Source: Candidatus Hydrogenedens sp. | Lineage (GTDB): Bacteria > Hydrogenedentota > Hydrogenedentia > Hydrogenedentales > Hydrogenedentaceae | DNA: 64,000 bases | Direction: 5' to 3' | Assembly (NCBI GenBank): GCA_035378955.1 | Contig: DAOSUS010000003.1 | Span: 41,618 to 105,617, forward strand | In this document: piece after piece, positions 17,673 through 26,053 of the stretch | Position numbering within the stretch: the stretch's first letter is position 1 | Layout of the letters: each line of letters starts with the position of its first letter | Notes under the pieces: generated by a model | Database searches by the model: none | What the model saw: the letters and a program-made list of their open reading frames with translations, nothing else | What the model was told of the DNA's origin: nothing | Program-made: the position numbers and the translations under genes

Positions 17673-18451
17673 TGGTAGAAAATGAAAAAGATATTTTAAT
17701 CTCAAAAATTATCTTGAAAGCAGTTCTACCTGTTATAAAGGTATTATTAGAAGACCATCCTGTATTTAAAGAACGATTTAAGGATATTCAAGGAACTGTC
17801 CAGTTTACAGCACAAAACGATGGACAAGTTATAGGAGCACATATAAAGTTTGATAAATTGAATTTTGAAATATCCTCTGAACTATTAGAAAAACCTGATA
17901 TTAGTTTTCATTTTAGTTCATTGAAAAAGATGAATGACTTTTTTACGGGCAAATTAGTTTTACCTAAAATTAAAGGATTCAAAAATTTTTCGTTACTCTG
18001 GAGAATGTTTAGTATCCTTTTAAAATTAAAATTGCTTATGCCAGATGCTAAGCCCAAAAATCCTATTGATAAAAAAATTAAAGTCAAAATGACCTTATAC
18101 ATGGTATCAACTGCTTTAAGTCAGTTAAATAAATCCGGTGATACCGATATGGTTAAATGGACATCAAAACAGCCGGAACGGATATATCAATGGTCTGTGG
18201 ATAATGAGGATATTGCCTGCTGGTTAAAAATTAAAGCGGGACAATCCAAAGCAGGAAGAGGATTCTATACATTACGAAAACCTTTTGTACATATGCGTTT
18301 CCCAGATATAGACTCTGCGATACCTGTATTGACCAATTCTGTGGATACAGTTCAGGCTATGGCGCAGGGTTTATTAATTACTGAGGGTTCACCAGAATAT
18401 GCGGCAAAGTTAGGCGATTTTATGTTAAAGATAGCCGAATTACTAACATAA
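17672..18451 (+). CDS. Two-domain SCP2-like (lipid-binding fold) protein, copy 2
   Basis: A 259-residue soluble protein and divergent paralogue of 13686-14486. Both begin with a KAVLP helix, carry a LEKPDISFHFSSL / NPTIHILLMSPE type segment, then a GKL-LP-IKGF amphipathic end, and open the second domain with a TAL helix. It starts on the last base of the transketolase C gene, with GGAGG upstream, so it is clearly part of the same operon. Its C-terminus (NSVDTVQAMAQGLLITEG) is consistent with an SCP2 ligand-pocket helix. I infer that it binds or presents a lipid to the other enzymes; there is no direct evidence. Confidence 0.55.
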   Translation: MVENEKDILISKIILKAVLPVIKVLLEDHPVFKERFKDIQGTVQFTAQNDGQVIGAHIKFDKLNFEISSELLEKPDISFHFSSLKKMNDFFTGKLVLPKIKGFKNFSLLWRMFSILLKLKLLMPDAKPKNPIDKKIKVKMTLYMVSTALSQLNKSGDTDMVKWTSKQPERIYQWSVDNEDIACWLKIKAGQSKAGRGFYTLRKPFVHMRFPDIDSAIPVLTNSVDTVQAMAQGLLITEGSPEYAAKLGDFMLKIAELLT

Positions 18452-18598
18452 AATATCCTATAAAATTTATTAATCTTTTTCTAAAACAGTCATATACTTG
18501 TATTTTAGTTTATCCATTACTATTCAAGTTGTAAATACCTTTTTAAAATCAATACTATAATTACACTTTTTATCTTAACCTCTATATTTTTTTGAATA

Positions 18599-20062
18599 AT
18601 GAAACAGGAAGTAACATTAAAATTAGCATTAATCCCGTGTATTTTTCTCATTTCCTTGTTAATTATTAATGTCTGGATATTTGGAGATGAGGCTACTTCT
18701 GGACCGTGTCAGGTTGCACTTCTAATCTCCTCTATCATAGGAGGGATTATTGGGCATATAAAATTAGGGCTTTCTTACAGAGAAATAGAGAGAAATGCCA
18801 TTCATTCTATTGTTCTTGCGATGGAAGCCATCATCATCCTTCTTATTGTGGGTGCGACAATTGCCTTATGGATTCAAGGAGGTATTGTTCCAAGTATTAT
18901 TTATTATGGCATCCAGATATTAACAGCCAAATCCTTTCCTATTGTAGCATGCATTATTTGTTCCATTATTTCATTAGCCATTGGTAGTAGTTGGTCTACC
19001 ATGGGAACGATTGGTGTAGCCCTTATGGGGATTGGAAAGGCTTTGGGCTATTCAGACCCCCTGGTTGCAGGGGCTATTATTTCAGGTGCCTATCTCGGAG
19101 ATAAAATGTCTCCCCTATCCGATACGACCAATTTAGCACCTGCTGTTAGCGGAACTAATCTTTTTGGACATATAAAGAACATGTTAAATACAACCATACC
19201 TGCTTACACTTTAACTCTGATTATTTTCCTTTGTATTGGATTGTTTTCACATACTTACGGACAGGATATTCATCAAACGGATGAAATAATTCGTGGATTA
19301 AAAGAGCATTTTTTTATTCATTGGTTTTTCTTTATCGTCCCCATAATTGTTATTTTTCTTGCTATAAAGCAAACACCTGCAATACCGGCTCTTACTGTCG
19401 GTTGTATTTTAGGAGGAATTCTTGCCTTTGCTTTTCAAAATGGCTATCCTGAAAGTATAAACCAAATTCCTTCATTTGTTTCTAAAAATTATAAAAGTAT
19501 CATTCATGTGGCTTATCATGGTTATAAATTAGAGAGTGGAGTTCCCATCCTTGATGATTTATTATCTACGGGTGGTATGGAAAGAATGTTTTCTACAATT
19601 TCTCTTATTATTATGGCTATGTTATTTGGAGGAGTAATGGAAGCCACAGGAATGCTTCAGAAGATAGCGGAATCCATATTAAATTATGTTCATTCTGCAG
19701 GAGGTTTAATGGCTTCTACCGTGTTGAGTTGTATTATCTTTAACATATTAGCGGCAGAACAATATTTAGCCATTGTTATCCCAGGAAGGATGTATCGAGC
19801 CTCATATATGGCACGCCATCTGGATATGAGAAACTTATCTCGAACATTAGAAGATGGTGCTACTGTAACCTCTGTGTTGGTACCATGGAATACCTGTGGG
19901 GCTTTTGCAAGTTCTGTCTTAGGAATCTCCACATTTCATTATCTCCCCTTCTGTTTCTTTAACTGGATAACGCCCATAGTATCCATTCTTATGTCTATGA
20001 TGAATTATAATATTATTCCTGCTGAAAAACAGGACGATGAAATACAACAAAGCAAAGAATGA
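18599..20062 (+). CDS. nhaC: NhaC-family Na+/H+ antiporter
   Basis: An inner-membrane antiporter exporting Na+ in exchange for H+. The 487-residue protein consists almost entirely of hydrophobic helices and has the NhaC hallmark GAYLGDKMSPLSDTTNLAPAV near residue 165, which holds the transport Asp residues. SSWSTMGTIGVALMGIG precedes it. The ATG at 18599 has no obvious Shine-Dalgarno sequence, which is unusual for this window. It lies 147 bases after the SCP2-like gene, probably as a separate unit leading into the polyprenyl synthase gene. It could work with the pyrophosphatase at the left edge in Na+/H+ balance. Confidence 0.92.
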   Translation: MKQEVTLKLALIPCIFLISLLIINVWIFGDEATSGPCQVALLISSIIGGIIGHIKLGLSYREIERNAIHSIVLAMEAIIILLIVGATIALWIQGGIVPSIIYYGIQILTAKSFPIVACIICSIISLAIGSSWSTMGTIGVALMGIGKALGYSDPLVAGAIISGAYLGDKMSPLSDTTNLAPAVSGTNLFGHIKNMLNTTIPAYTLTLIIFLCIGLFSHTYGQDIHQTDEIIRGLKEHFFIHWFFFIVPIIVIFLAIKQTPAIPALTVGCILGGILAFAFQNGYPESINQIPSFVSKNYKSIIHVAYHGYKLESGVPILDDLLSTGGMERMFSTISLIIMAMLFGGVMEATGMLQKIAESILNYVHSAGGLMASTVLSCIIFNILAAEQYLAIVIPGRMYRASYMARHLDMRNLSRTLEDGATVTSVLVPWNTCGAFASSVLGISTFHYLPFCFFNWITPIVSILMSMMNYNIIPAEKQDDEIQQSKE

Positions 20063-20086
20063 GTATGTAGAAATTAGAGGAAGAAG

Positions 20087-21061
20087 ATGGTATTAAACTT
20101 ATCTGACATATATGAACCTATTCAAGAAGCCATATCAGAAGTTGCAAAAGAGGTTCAAAAAGTATGGGAAGACGCATTAAAACTTGTTAATATAGATTTT
20201 TCTATGGCGCCTAAGGCAAAAGGAAAATTGCTTCGACCTGCTATATGTTTATTAAGTGCAGGGGCTATTGGACAGAAAAATATAAATACCTATGTATCCT
20301 TAGGGACTGCTTTTGAATTACTTCATCTGGCATCTCTTACACATGATGATGTAATTGACCGAGCCGTTCTTCGACGGGGAGGACAATCCTTAAATACACT
20401 CTGGGATAATCATGCTGCAGTGTTGGGTGGGGACTATCTGGTTGCACGAGCCATTGAACTTTTAGGAATTTATGAAAATTATGAACTTATCATCAATGCG
20501 GTTCAATGTGTTCGAGAAATGGCAGAAGGCGAATTAAAATTTTTTGCAAAATCAATAGAAAACTTTACCATTGAAGATTGCACAGAGTTAGCCCGTAGAA
20601 AAACAGCTATGTTATTCGCTCGTGCCGCTTCTTCGCCTGCACTTATAAAAAAATCACCTGTTATGAAAACCTTATTTCGTTTTGGTGAGAATATTGGAAT
20701 TGCTTTTCAATTTATTGATGACCTATTAGATTTAACCCAGGATACGAATATTTTAGGAAAACCCAGATATAGCGATATATCCGAACAAAAAGTTACCTTG
20801 CCGATTTTAACTCTCTGGAATAAATTAACAGATAATGAAAAGGAATTATTTTTACTACATATTTTTGGAAAATCCATAGATAAAAAAGAACAGCAATGGC
20901 TACAACAAAATATAGAGAGATATAAAATAGAAGAAGACTTATTACAATACACGGAGCGACTTAAACTTACAGCAATAAAAGAATTAAACCAATTACCGGA
21001 TAGTATTTACAAAGATTCTTTAATAAAACTTTGCCATTTTATTGTTCAACGAGAAAATTAA
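20087..21061 (+). CDS. Trans-polyprenyl diphosphate synthase (IspB-like)
   Basis: Extends farnesyl or geranylgeranyl diphosphate with isopentenyl units to make a long prenyl chain, most likely for a quinone side chain. The 324-residue protein has both Asp-rich motifs: first DDVIDRAVLRRGG (about residues 85-97), second FIDDLLDLTQD (about residue 209). The KAKGKLLRPAI segment corresponds to the GKR-type substrate site. The residues before the first Asp-rich motif (small or medium side chains) fit a long-chain enzyme, but chain length cannot be fixed by eye. GAGGAAG precedes the ATG, 24 bases after the antiporter gene. Confidence 0.92.
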   Translation: MVLNLSDIYEPIQEAISEVAKEVQKVWEDALKLVNIDFSMAPKAKGKLLRPAICLLSAGAIGQKNINTYVSLGTAFELLHLASLTHDDVIDRAVLRRGGQSLNTLWDNHAAVLGGDYLVARAIELLGIYENYELIINAVQCVREMAEGELKFFAKSIENFTIEDCTELARRKTAMLFARAASSPALIKKSPVMKTLFRFGENIGIAFQFIDDLLDLTQDTNILGKPRYSDISEQKVTLPILTLWNKLTDNEKELFLLHIFGKSIDKKEQQWLQQNIERYKIEEDLLQYTERLKLTAIKELNQLPDSIYKDSLIKLCHFIVQREN

Positions 21062-21089
21062 TTGAATAAAAACCCCAGGACTTTCGTCT

Positions 21090-21689
21090 ATGACAGATAG
21101 AGAAATAATAACTTCCAAGGAGGATATACAGGACAGAGATCTTGTAGAACAGATAAAAAAAGGCAATGAAGAAGCCTTCGATATTTTGACAAAAAGATAT
21201 TACAATATGGTTTATTTTACATGTATAAAGAAATTATATAATCCGGATATTGCCCGAGAAGCAACACAGGAAGTGTTTATAAAAGTATGGAAAAGTATAA
21301 ATACCTGTGCGGATGGAACTTATTTTGTTTCCTGGCTCATGACGATAGCCAGAAACCATTGTATAGACATTTTAAGGAAAGAGAAAAATCGTAAAGAACG
21401 AGAAATTTCTATAGAAACTTTTGAAAATTCAGATAACCTCTTCCCAAACACCTCCGATTCTTCAAGTATAGATAATAATATCGAATACGAATACTTAAAT
21501 ATTCTCGTTAAACAACTTCCGGAACCCCAGCGTATTGTATTACAAAAAAGATTGGAAGGCTGGAGTGTTCAGGAAATAGCGGATAAATTAAACTGCCCGT
21601 TAGGCACTGTTTTAAGTAGATTTTCTTTAGCCAAAAGAAAGATTTATGAGCAGATGAAAAAAATGAATATATCCTTTAAGGAACTTTAA
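21090..21689 (+). CDS. ECF-type RNA polymerase sigma factor
   Basis: Directs RNA polymerase to a small regulon in response to an envelope-related signal. The 199-residue protein has region 2 (DILTKRYYNMVYF, AREATQEVFIKVW, SWLMTIARNHCIDILR) and region 4 (LPEPQRIVLQKRLEGWSVQE, then a helix-turn-helix through TVLSRFSLAKRKI). They are separated by a short acidic linker, the usual ECF layout. The following gene encodes a zinc-finger anti-sigma factor, which is the standard regulatory pair. It starts 28 bases after the polyprenyl synthase gene and may be co-transcribed with it. Confidence 0.93.
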   Translation: MTDREIITSKEDIQDRDLVEQIKKGNEEAFDILTKRYYNMVYFTCIKKLYNPDIAREATQEVFIKVWKSINTCADGTYFVSWLMTIARNHCIDILRKEKNRKEREISIETFENSDNLFPNTSDSSSIDNNIEYEYLNILVKQLPEPQRIVLQKRLEGWSVQEIADKLNCPLGTVLSRFSLAKRKIYEQMKKMNISFKEL

Positions 21690-21726
21690 TACATAAGGAT
21701 TAGTGACAAATCACAGGAAAAGAGAT

Positions 21727-22233
21727 ATGAAAGACATCAAGATTTTAGGATTATTTGAGGACAATAAAAGGTTAATCAACTGTCCTCAATTTGAAACTGT
21801 AGTGGAACAAATTGAATTATCTCAGGGAAAACCTACGCAGGAAGTATTAGCCCACATTCAGAAATGTTCCGATTGTAACGATTATTTCTCTTTTTGGCAG
21901 GAAATGGAACAGGTTATTGCCTGGCACAATTCCCAAACAGGTAAAGAAATGATAACGGAATGGGAACAGGTACAATCCATTCATAAAATCAAACAGCGCA
22001 TTAAAAAAGAACAACACCAAAAAAAATTACTTCTCTGGAGTGTTTTAAGTATTGCTGCTGGAATTCTATTTCTTATGTTAGCTCTTTTTTATTTCATTCC
22101 TGCCACGCAGGCTCCTTCCGTTCAAGCAGTAGAACAGCCTGCTCCAACCCAATTACCCTCTTCAGGTTATTCCGGCAATTCTATTCCTTATAATACGGCA
22201 CCTGCAATAAGAACTTTAGATAAAGACATGTGA
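21727..22233 (+). CDS. Membrane-anchored zinc-finger anti-sigma factor
   Basis: Probably holds the upstream sigma factor inactive until a signal arrives. The 168-residue protein has the ZAS motif HIQKCSDC (H-x3-C-x2-C) at about residue 46, a basic region, and one transmembrane helix (LLLWSVLSIAAGILFLML), then a short Pro/Ala-rich outer part. I chose the ATG at 21727, preceded by AGGAAAAG, over a GTG at 21703. It lies 37 bases after the sigma gene and converges on the phosphoesterase gene. Confidence 0.85.
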   Translation: MKDIKILGLFEDNKRLINCPQFETVVEQIELSQGKPTQEVLAHIQKCSDCNDYFSFWQEMEQVIAWHNSQTGKEMITEWEQVQSIHKIKQRIKKEQHQKKLLLWSVLSIAAGILFLMLALFYFIPATQAPSVQAVEQPAPTQLPSSGYSGNSIPYNTAPAIRTLDKDM

Positions 22234-22237
22234 GAAT

Positions 22238-23146
22238 TTATTCAAGATTTATAATAAATGTTCGGTCTTCCGTTAGTCCTTGTACCGATTCTCTTCCCGG
22301 AATCAATGATTGTTGAGCAAAATTTGTATTGGATAAACCAAAAGTATGGACTTCTATCTTATGGGTATGCACGGAAAACTTTCGAAATTCGATAGGATAT
22401 TCACACAAAGCAGATGTAGTAATCTGAACAATATTCTTAGAACGGACTACATAATTCATGTGCATGTGTCCTGAAAGAATAATACAGGGACGGGGATGCT
22501 TAACCAATAAATCCTGCACTTCTTCTGCATTTGACAAAATACCACTATCCTTATATCCTTCGAATTTACACCTGTCTGGAATCGGAAATAAAGGGGTATG
22601 GATGGAAACTACGATTGGATAATTTTTATGTTCTTTTAACTCATTTTCCAACCAATGTAAATGTTCCTTAGATAAAACCCACTGATAACCTTTATGACTT
22701 TCTTTCATATTAATAGTATGTTCCGGGTCACGAACGGCATGAACAGAAGAGTCATTCCACTTCCAGCTTACTTCCAGCATACAAAACCGCAAATTTTTAT
22801 GAGTAAATGCATAAGTAAACGCACCCTCTGGAAGTTCCTTATCAAAACATTTTAATTCTCGTTCCCGAATTTGATGAGTGCTTAAATCATGGTTTCCACC
22901 TAAAAGATACAACGGTATCCCCAGCGAATTAAAGAGATTCTTTATTTTTTTAGGAATAATATCGTCTTCACAGGAACAAATATCGCCTGTAATTATGATA
23001 AAATCTGGCGAATATGCCGGAACATCCTTCAAAAAGCATTGGAATATATCGAACGATTTTGTAGTAAGAATACGATTATTCCATACTCCATCTGGGTCAT
23101 AGCCCAGATGTAAATCTGAACATTGAACAAACGCCCATGGTTTCAT
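22238..23146 (-). CDS. Calcineurin-like metallophosphoesterase
   Basis: A cytoplasmic dinuclear-metal phosphoesterase of 302 residues; the substrate is unknown. All five metal-binding motifs are present in order: SDLHLG (D-x-H), TGDICS (GD), GGNHDLS (GNHD), SIHTPL (H), and SGHMHMNY (GH-x-H). There is no signal peptide. It converges with the anti-sigma gene with only four bases between the stop codons. A second, unrelated-looking member of the superfamily lies at 32565-33467. Confidence 0.9.
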   Translation of the reverse strand: MKPWAFVQCSDLHLGYDPDGVWNNRILTTKSFDIFQCFLKDVPAYSPDFIIITGDICSCEDDIIPKKIKNLFNSLGIPLYLLGGNHDLSTHQIRERELKCFDKELPEGAFTYAFTHKNLRFCMLEVSWKWNDSSVHAVRDPEHTINMKESHKGYQWVLSKEHLHWLENELKEHKNYPIVVSIHTPLFPIPDRCKFEGYKDSGILSNAEEVQDLLVKHPRPCIILSGHMHMNYVVRSKNIVQITTSALCEYPIEFRKFSVHTHKIEVHTFGLSNTNFAQQSLIPGRESVQGLTEDRTFIINLE

Positions 23147-23179
23147 GCAAAGATTTCCATTTCATATAATAATCTATTT

Positions 23180-23356
23180 TTAGTCATGAGGCCTTCTATT
23201 TAAAACCGCTAAGATTACTCCGATAATTCCCACAATCCAAAAAATCCACACCGGTTGGCTTGATAAAACTCTTAGAGATTCTGGCAAAACTCCCATAAAA
23301 ATAGCCAGACCTGTACCAAAACCTAAAAGCATTAATAAAACGGCAATAATTGTCAT
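23180..23356 (-). CDS. Small two-helix membrane protein (58 residues)
   Basis: A short reading frame found by translating the minus strand, starting at an ATG at 23356 behind an excellent ribosome site (AAGGAGGAAG). The product has two predicted membrane helices, MTIIAVLLMLLGFGTGLAIF near the start and WIFWIVGIIGVILAVL near the end, joined by a short loop, and a basic tail NRRPHD. I do not recognise the family. It lies 33 bases upstream of the phosphoesterase gene on the same strand, so the two may be co-transcribed. Confidence 0.7.
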   Translation of the reverse strand: MTIIAVLLMLLGFGTGLAIFMGVLPESLRVLSSQPVWIFWIVGIIGVILAVLNRRPHD

Positions 23357-23494
23357 CCGTCTTCCTCCTTAATAAATATCTTCATTTAGAAATTAATAAA
23401 CATTATAAAATACAATATTTCTAAGTGCAACATATAATTATAATCACAATAAGAAACGATAGTTAAAAGGAATTTTTATAAAGGTTAACTTCAT

Positions 23495-25225
23495 TTGGGT
23501 AAAAACGATAAGAAAATAAAAGAATTAGAAGAACAAATAAGACAGTTAACTCAACAACTGGAATCTTTAATTCGCGAAAAAGATATAAACAATCATACAG
23601 GCAATGTTTCTGAATATTCAGAGGCAGAATTCCAACAACAAACTTCCCCTATAACACCCTCTATATCCGAAACAACCCAACCTTCTCCTTACAACCCCTT
23701 ATTGTCCCGAGTTAAATCTGCAATGAAAATAAACTCGAAAGAGGATTTGGAGCAGAAAATAGGTTCTGTCTGGGCAAGTCGAATAGGTGCTTTGTTAGTC
23801 ATGACGGCTGTGGTTCTGGGTGCAAGAACTACTTTTTACTCTGCCGGTATAGGAATACGAGAAAAAATAATCATAGGTTATACCTTTTCAATTATGCTTA
23901 TTCTGGGGGAATGGCTGAGTCGCCGAAAAAACATCTTTTCTGAAGTTATCCTGAGTTGTGGATTAACGGGGCTCTATTTTACAACTTACGCCGGGTTATT
24001 TATAGAACAAACACATCTATTTCCTTTTTTCCACAAAAGTTATTATTCTCTCCTCATAGGCTTTCCTATACTTTTACTCTGTCTATTTCCTCTTATTTAT
24101 ATTGCTCATAAGAGAAAAAGTTCTACCATTGCCGGGATTGGTCTTTTTCTAACTTATTACACAGTGGCTTTGAGTTGCTATAACGAGCCGAATATAAGAA
24201 CGCTTTCTTATGCATTACTCACCAGTATAACCATAGCATTTATTACCTTTGTATTCCACCTAATTCATAACTGGTTTTTCCTCTCCTGGACAGGGATTAT
24301 TGCATCATACGCAACTTATCTTTATGTTTTTCTTTATTTAAATCCTCATACTTATTTTCATATCCCTGAAAAAGCCTATTTTTGGATTTCCTTTTTTTTC
24401 CTAACTACCTGTTTTCTTTTGTTTTCCATAACCTGTATTATGGATGCCCGAAAACGAGGTGAGTATCGTAAAGGGATTGCCCCTTTAGTAGGTCTTAATT
24501 CGGCTATATATTTTTGTCTTACTTTCTATGCTGTGAGAACATACTATCTACCGTATGAATATCTCTTCCGCACCGGTTTTGTTTTAATGCTTTTAACATT
24601 TACTCTCATAGCCCACTTCACAGGACCTCGCAACAACTACATCTTTCAGGTATTTATTATAAAAACAGTAATAATGATAACCCTTGCTATTCAATCGTAT
24701 TTCTCGGGGGAAAAACTTTTAATAGCCCTTTCCGTTGAATGTCTGGCATTGGCATTGGCTCATAAAAGAAGTGGGTATCTTGTATATCGAGTAATGAATT
24801 TCTTCCTTCTTTGGGTCACCTTTTTCTGGGGCATCTCTTTTATTAAGGCCTCGGGAAATGTTTTCCTTATGGGCTATTTTATTCCAACAAACTGGTTTGC
24901 AATATGGGGTACATCATTATTTTTATTTGTTATAGCATGGTTCTATGAACATTTTGTTTCCATGCAACAAAATCCTGTTCCGGAGTGGAGTTATGAGATT
25001 CACATTTCCAATATCAAGTGGAAGTTTTCCCCCCTATTGATGTCGGTATTACATTCCTGCGTGGCATCATTACTTATCCTTTTACTTACCGTTGTAGATT
25101 TTATAGATGACCTTCGTCTCCCTCTTGTTTTAACTACGGAACTTCTCCTATTGTTAGGCATAGGACTTATTTCCTCAACACCCTCTATTGAGTTTAGTGG
25201 GGTTCTTTTACTGGTTTCCGCATAA
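23495..25225 (+). CDS. DUF2339 multi-pass membrane protein, N-terminal part (interrupted gene)
   Basis: A 576-codon part of a DUF2339-type integral membrane protein of unknown function. It starts with an N-terminal coiled coil (KIKELEEQIRQLTQQLESLI), a low-complexity linker, then the family-typical entry IGSVWASRIGALLVMTAVVL followed by about fifteen hydrophobic helices. The start is a TTG, with AAAGG about ten bases upstream; no in-frame ATG lies nearby. The frame is closed by a TAA at 25223-25225 and continues open in the same frame directly after it. The two pieces together make about 845 residues, the normal size of the family. See the next entry. Confidence 0.8.
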   Translation: MGKNDKKIKELEEQIRQLTQQLESLIREKDINNHTGNVSEYSEAEFQQQTSPITPSISETTQPSPYNPLLSRVKSAMKINSKEDLEQKIGSVWASRIGALLVMTAVVLGARTTFYSAGIGIREKIIIGYTFSIMLILGEWLSRRKNIFSEVILSCGLTGLYFTTYAGLFIEQTHLFPFFHKSYYSLLIGFPILLLCLFPLIYIAHKRKSSTIAGIGLFLTYYTVALSCYNEPNIRTLSYALLTSITIAFITFVFHLIHNWFFLSWTGIIASYATYLYVFLYLNPHTYFHIPEKAYFWISFFFLTTCFLLFSITCIMDARKRGEYRKGIAPLVGLNSAIYFCLTFYAVRTYYLPYEYLFRTGFVLMLLTFTLIAHFTGPRNNYIFQVFIIKTVIMITLAIQSYFSGEKLLIALSVECLALALAHKRSGYLVYRVMNFFLLWVTFFWGISFIKASGNVFLMGYFIPTNWFAIWGTSLFLFVIAWFYEHFVSMQQNPVPEWSYEIHISNIKWKFSPLLMSVLHSCVASLLILLLTVVDFIDDLRLPLVLTTELLLLLGIGLISSTPSIEFSGVLLLVSA

Positions 25226-25264
25226 GCATGTTATCTGTTTTATTTTTTTACAAGCCAACAGTCG

Positions 25265-26032
25265 TTGTATGAACTTCCCTATTTTCTATCTATGAGTTTT
25301 CCTCTTGCATTTATATCTTATATTGGTGCTTATGCGTGGGAGAAGTATTTAAATAGAATTCATCACCCTGAGGACGACAATATACATTTTATTCTGTCTA
25401 TACTTCCTTATATTAGCAGCATACTTATTACCCTCATTGTAATCAATCAAATAACAACACCTCAGATATTTCCAGTCATCGTTTCTTTATTAGGACTTGT
25501 TATCTATGTTATTAGCACCTATACCCAACTTCCTTCTTTTTCCGTGTCCGGAATATCTTTAATTTTAACATCCGTCATATACTTTCTTATCTATCTTTCT
25601 AAAATTCCGAAGGAATATACCTCTTTGCCTATCTTTCTATTTTCGTTACTTCTTTCTCTTGTTCTCATAATTTCTGAACGCATTAAATACTACAAACAAA
25701 AGAAAATCTCCCGAACTGATTTTCCAGATACTATGATTCGCATTATGTTTTTAGGTAGTATAGTACTGATTCATTTATCCTTTGGTTTCGTTTGTATTCC
25801 CAAAAATTTTTTGATTTTTTATTGGCTTGCTACAGGTCTGGGTGTCATGTTTTTAGGGATGATTTTAAAGGAATCCCTATACCGCTGGATAGGTTTCTGT
25901 GTATTGTTCGTTACCCTCTTACGTACCTTCTTCGTTTTTCAATATATTTCATCAGAAATATATCAGATACTGAGTTTCGCCGTCTCTGCGTTGGTTTTGT
26001 TCCTTGTAGGATGGATTTATTCGAGAAATTAA
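25265..26032 (+). CDS. DUF2339 multi-pass membrane protein, C-terminal part (interrupted gene)
   Basis: The continuation of the preceding gene in the same frame after one TAA codon. The open frame actually runs from 25226. The first possible start is the TTG at 25265, without a ribosome site, so independent translation is unlikely. It encodes about eight more hydrophobic helices, ending in ALVLFLVGWIYSRN. The intact protein would be one polypeptide of about 845 residues. The cause may be a nonsense mutation, a base-calling error or, least likely, readthrough. Confidence 0.65.
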   Translation: MYELPYFLSMSFPLAFISYIGAYAWEKYLNRIHHPEDDNIHFILSILPYISSILITLIVINQITTPQIFPVIVSLLGLVIYVISTYTQLPSFSVSGISLILTSVIYFLIYLSKIPKEYTSLPIFLFSLLLSLVLIISERIKYYKQKKISRTDFPDTMIRIMFLGSIVLIHLSFGFVCIPKNFLIFYWLATGLGVMFLGMILKESLYRWIGFCVLFVTLLRTFFVFQYISSEIYQILSFAVSALVLFLVGWIYSRN

Positions 26033-26053
26033 ACTTTTAATGAATAAAAGAAT

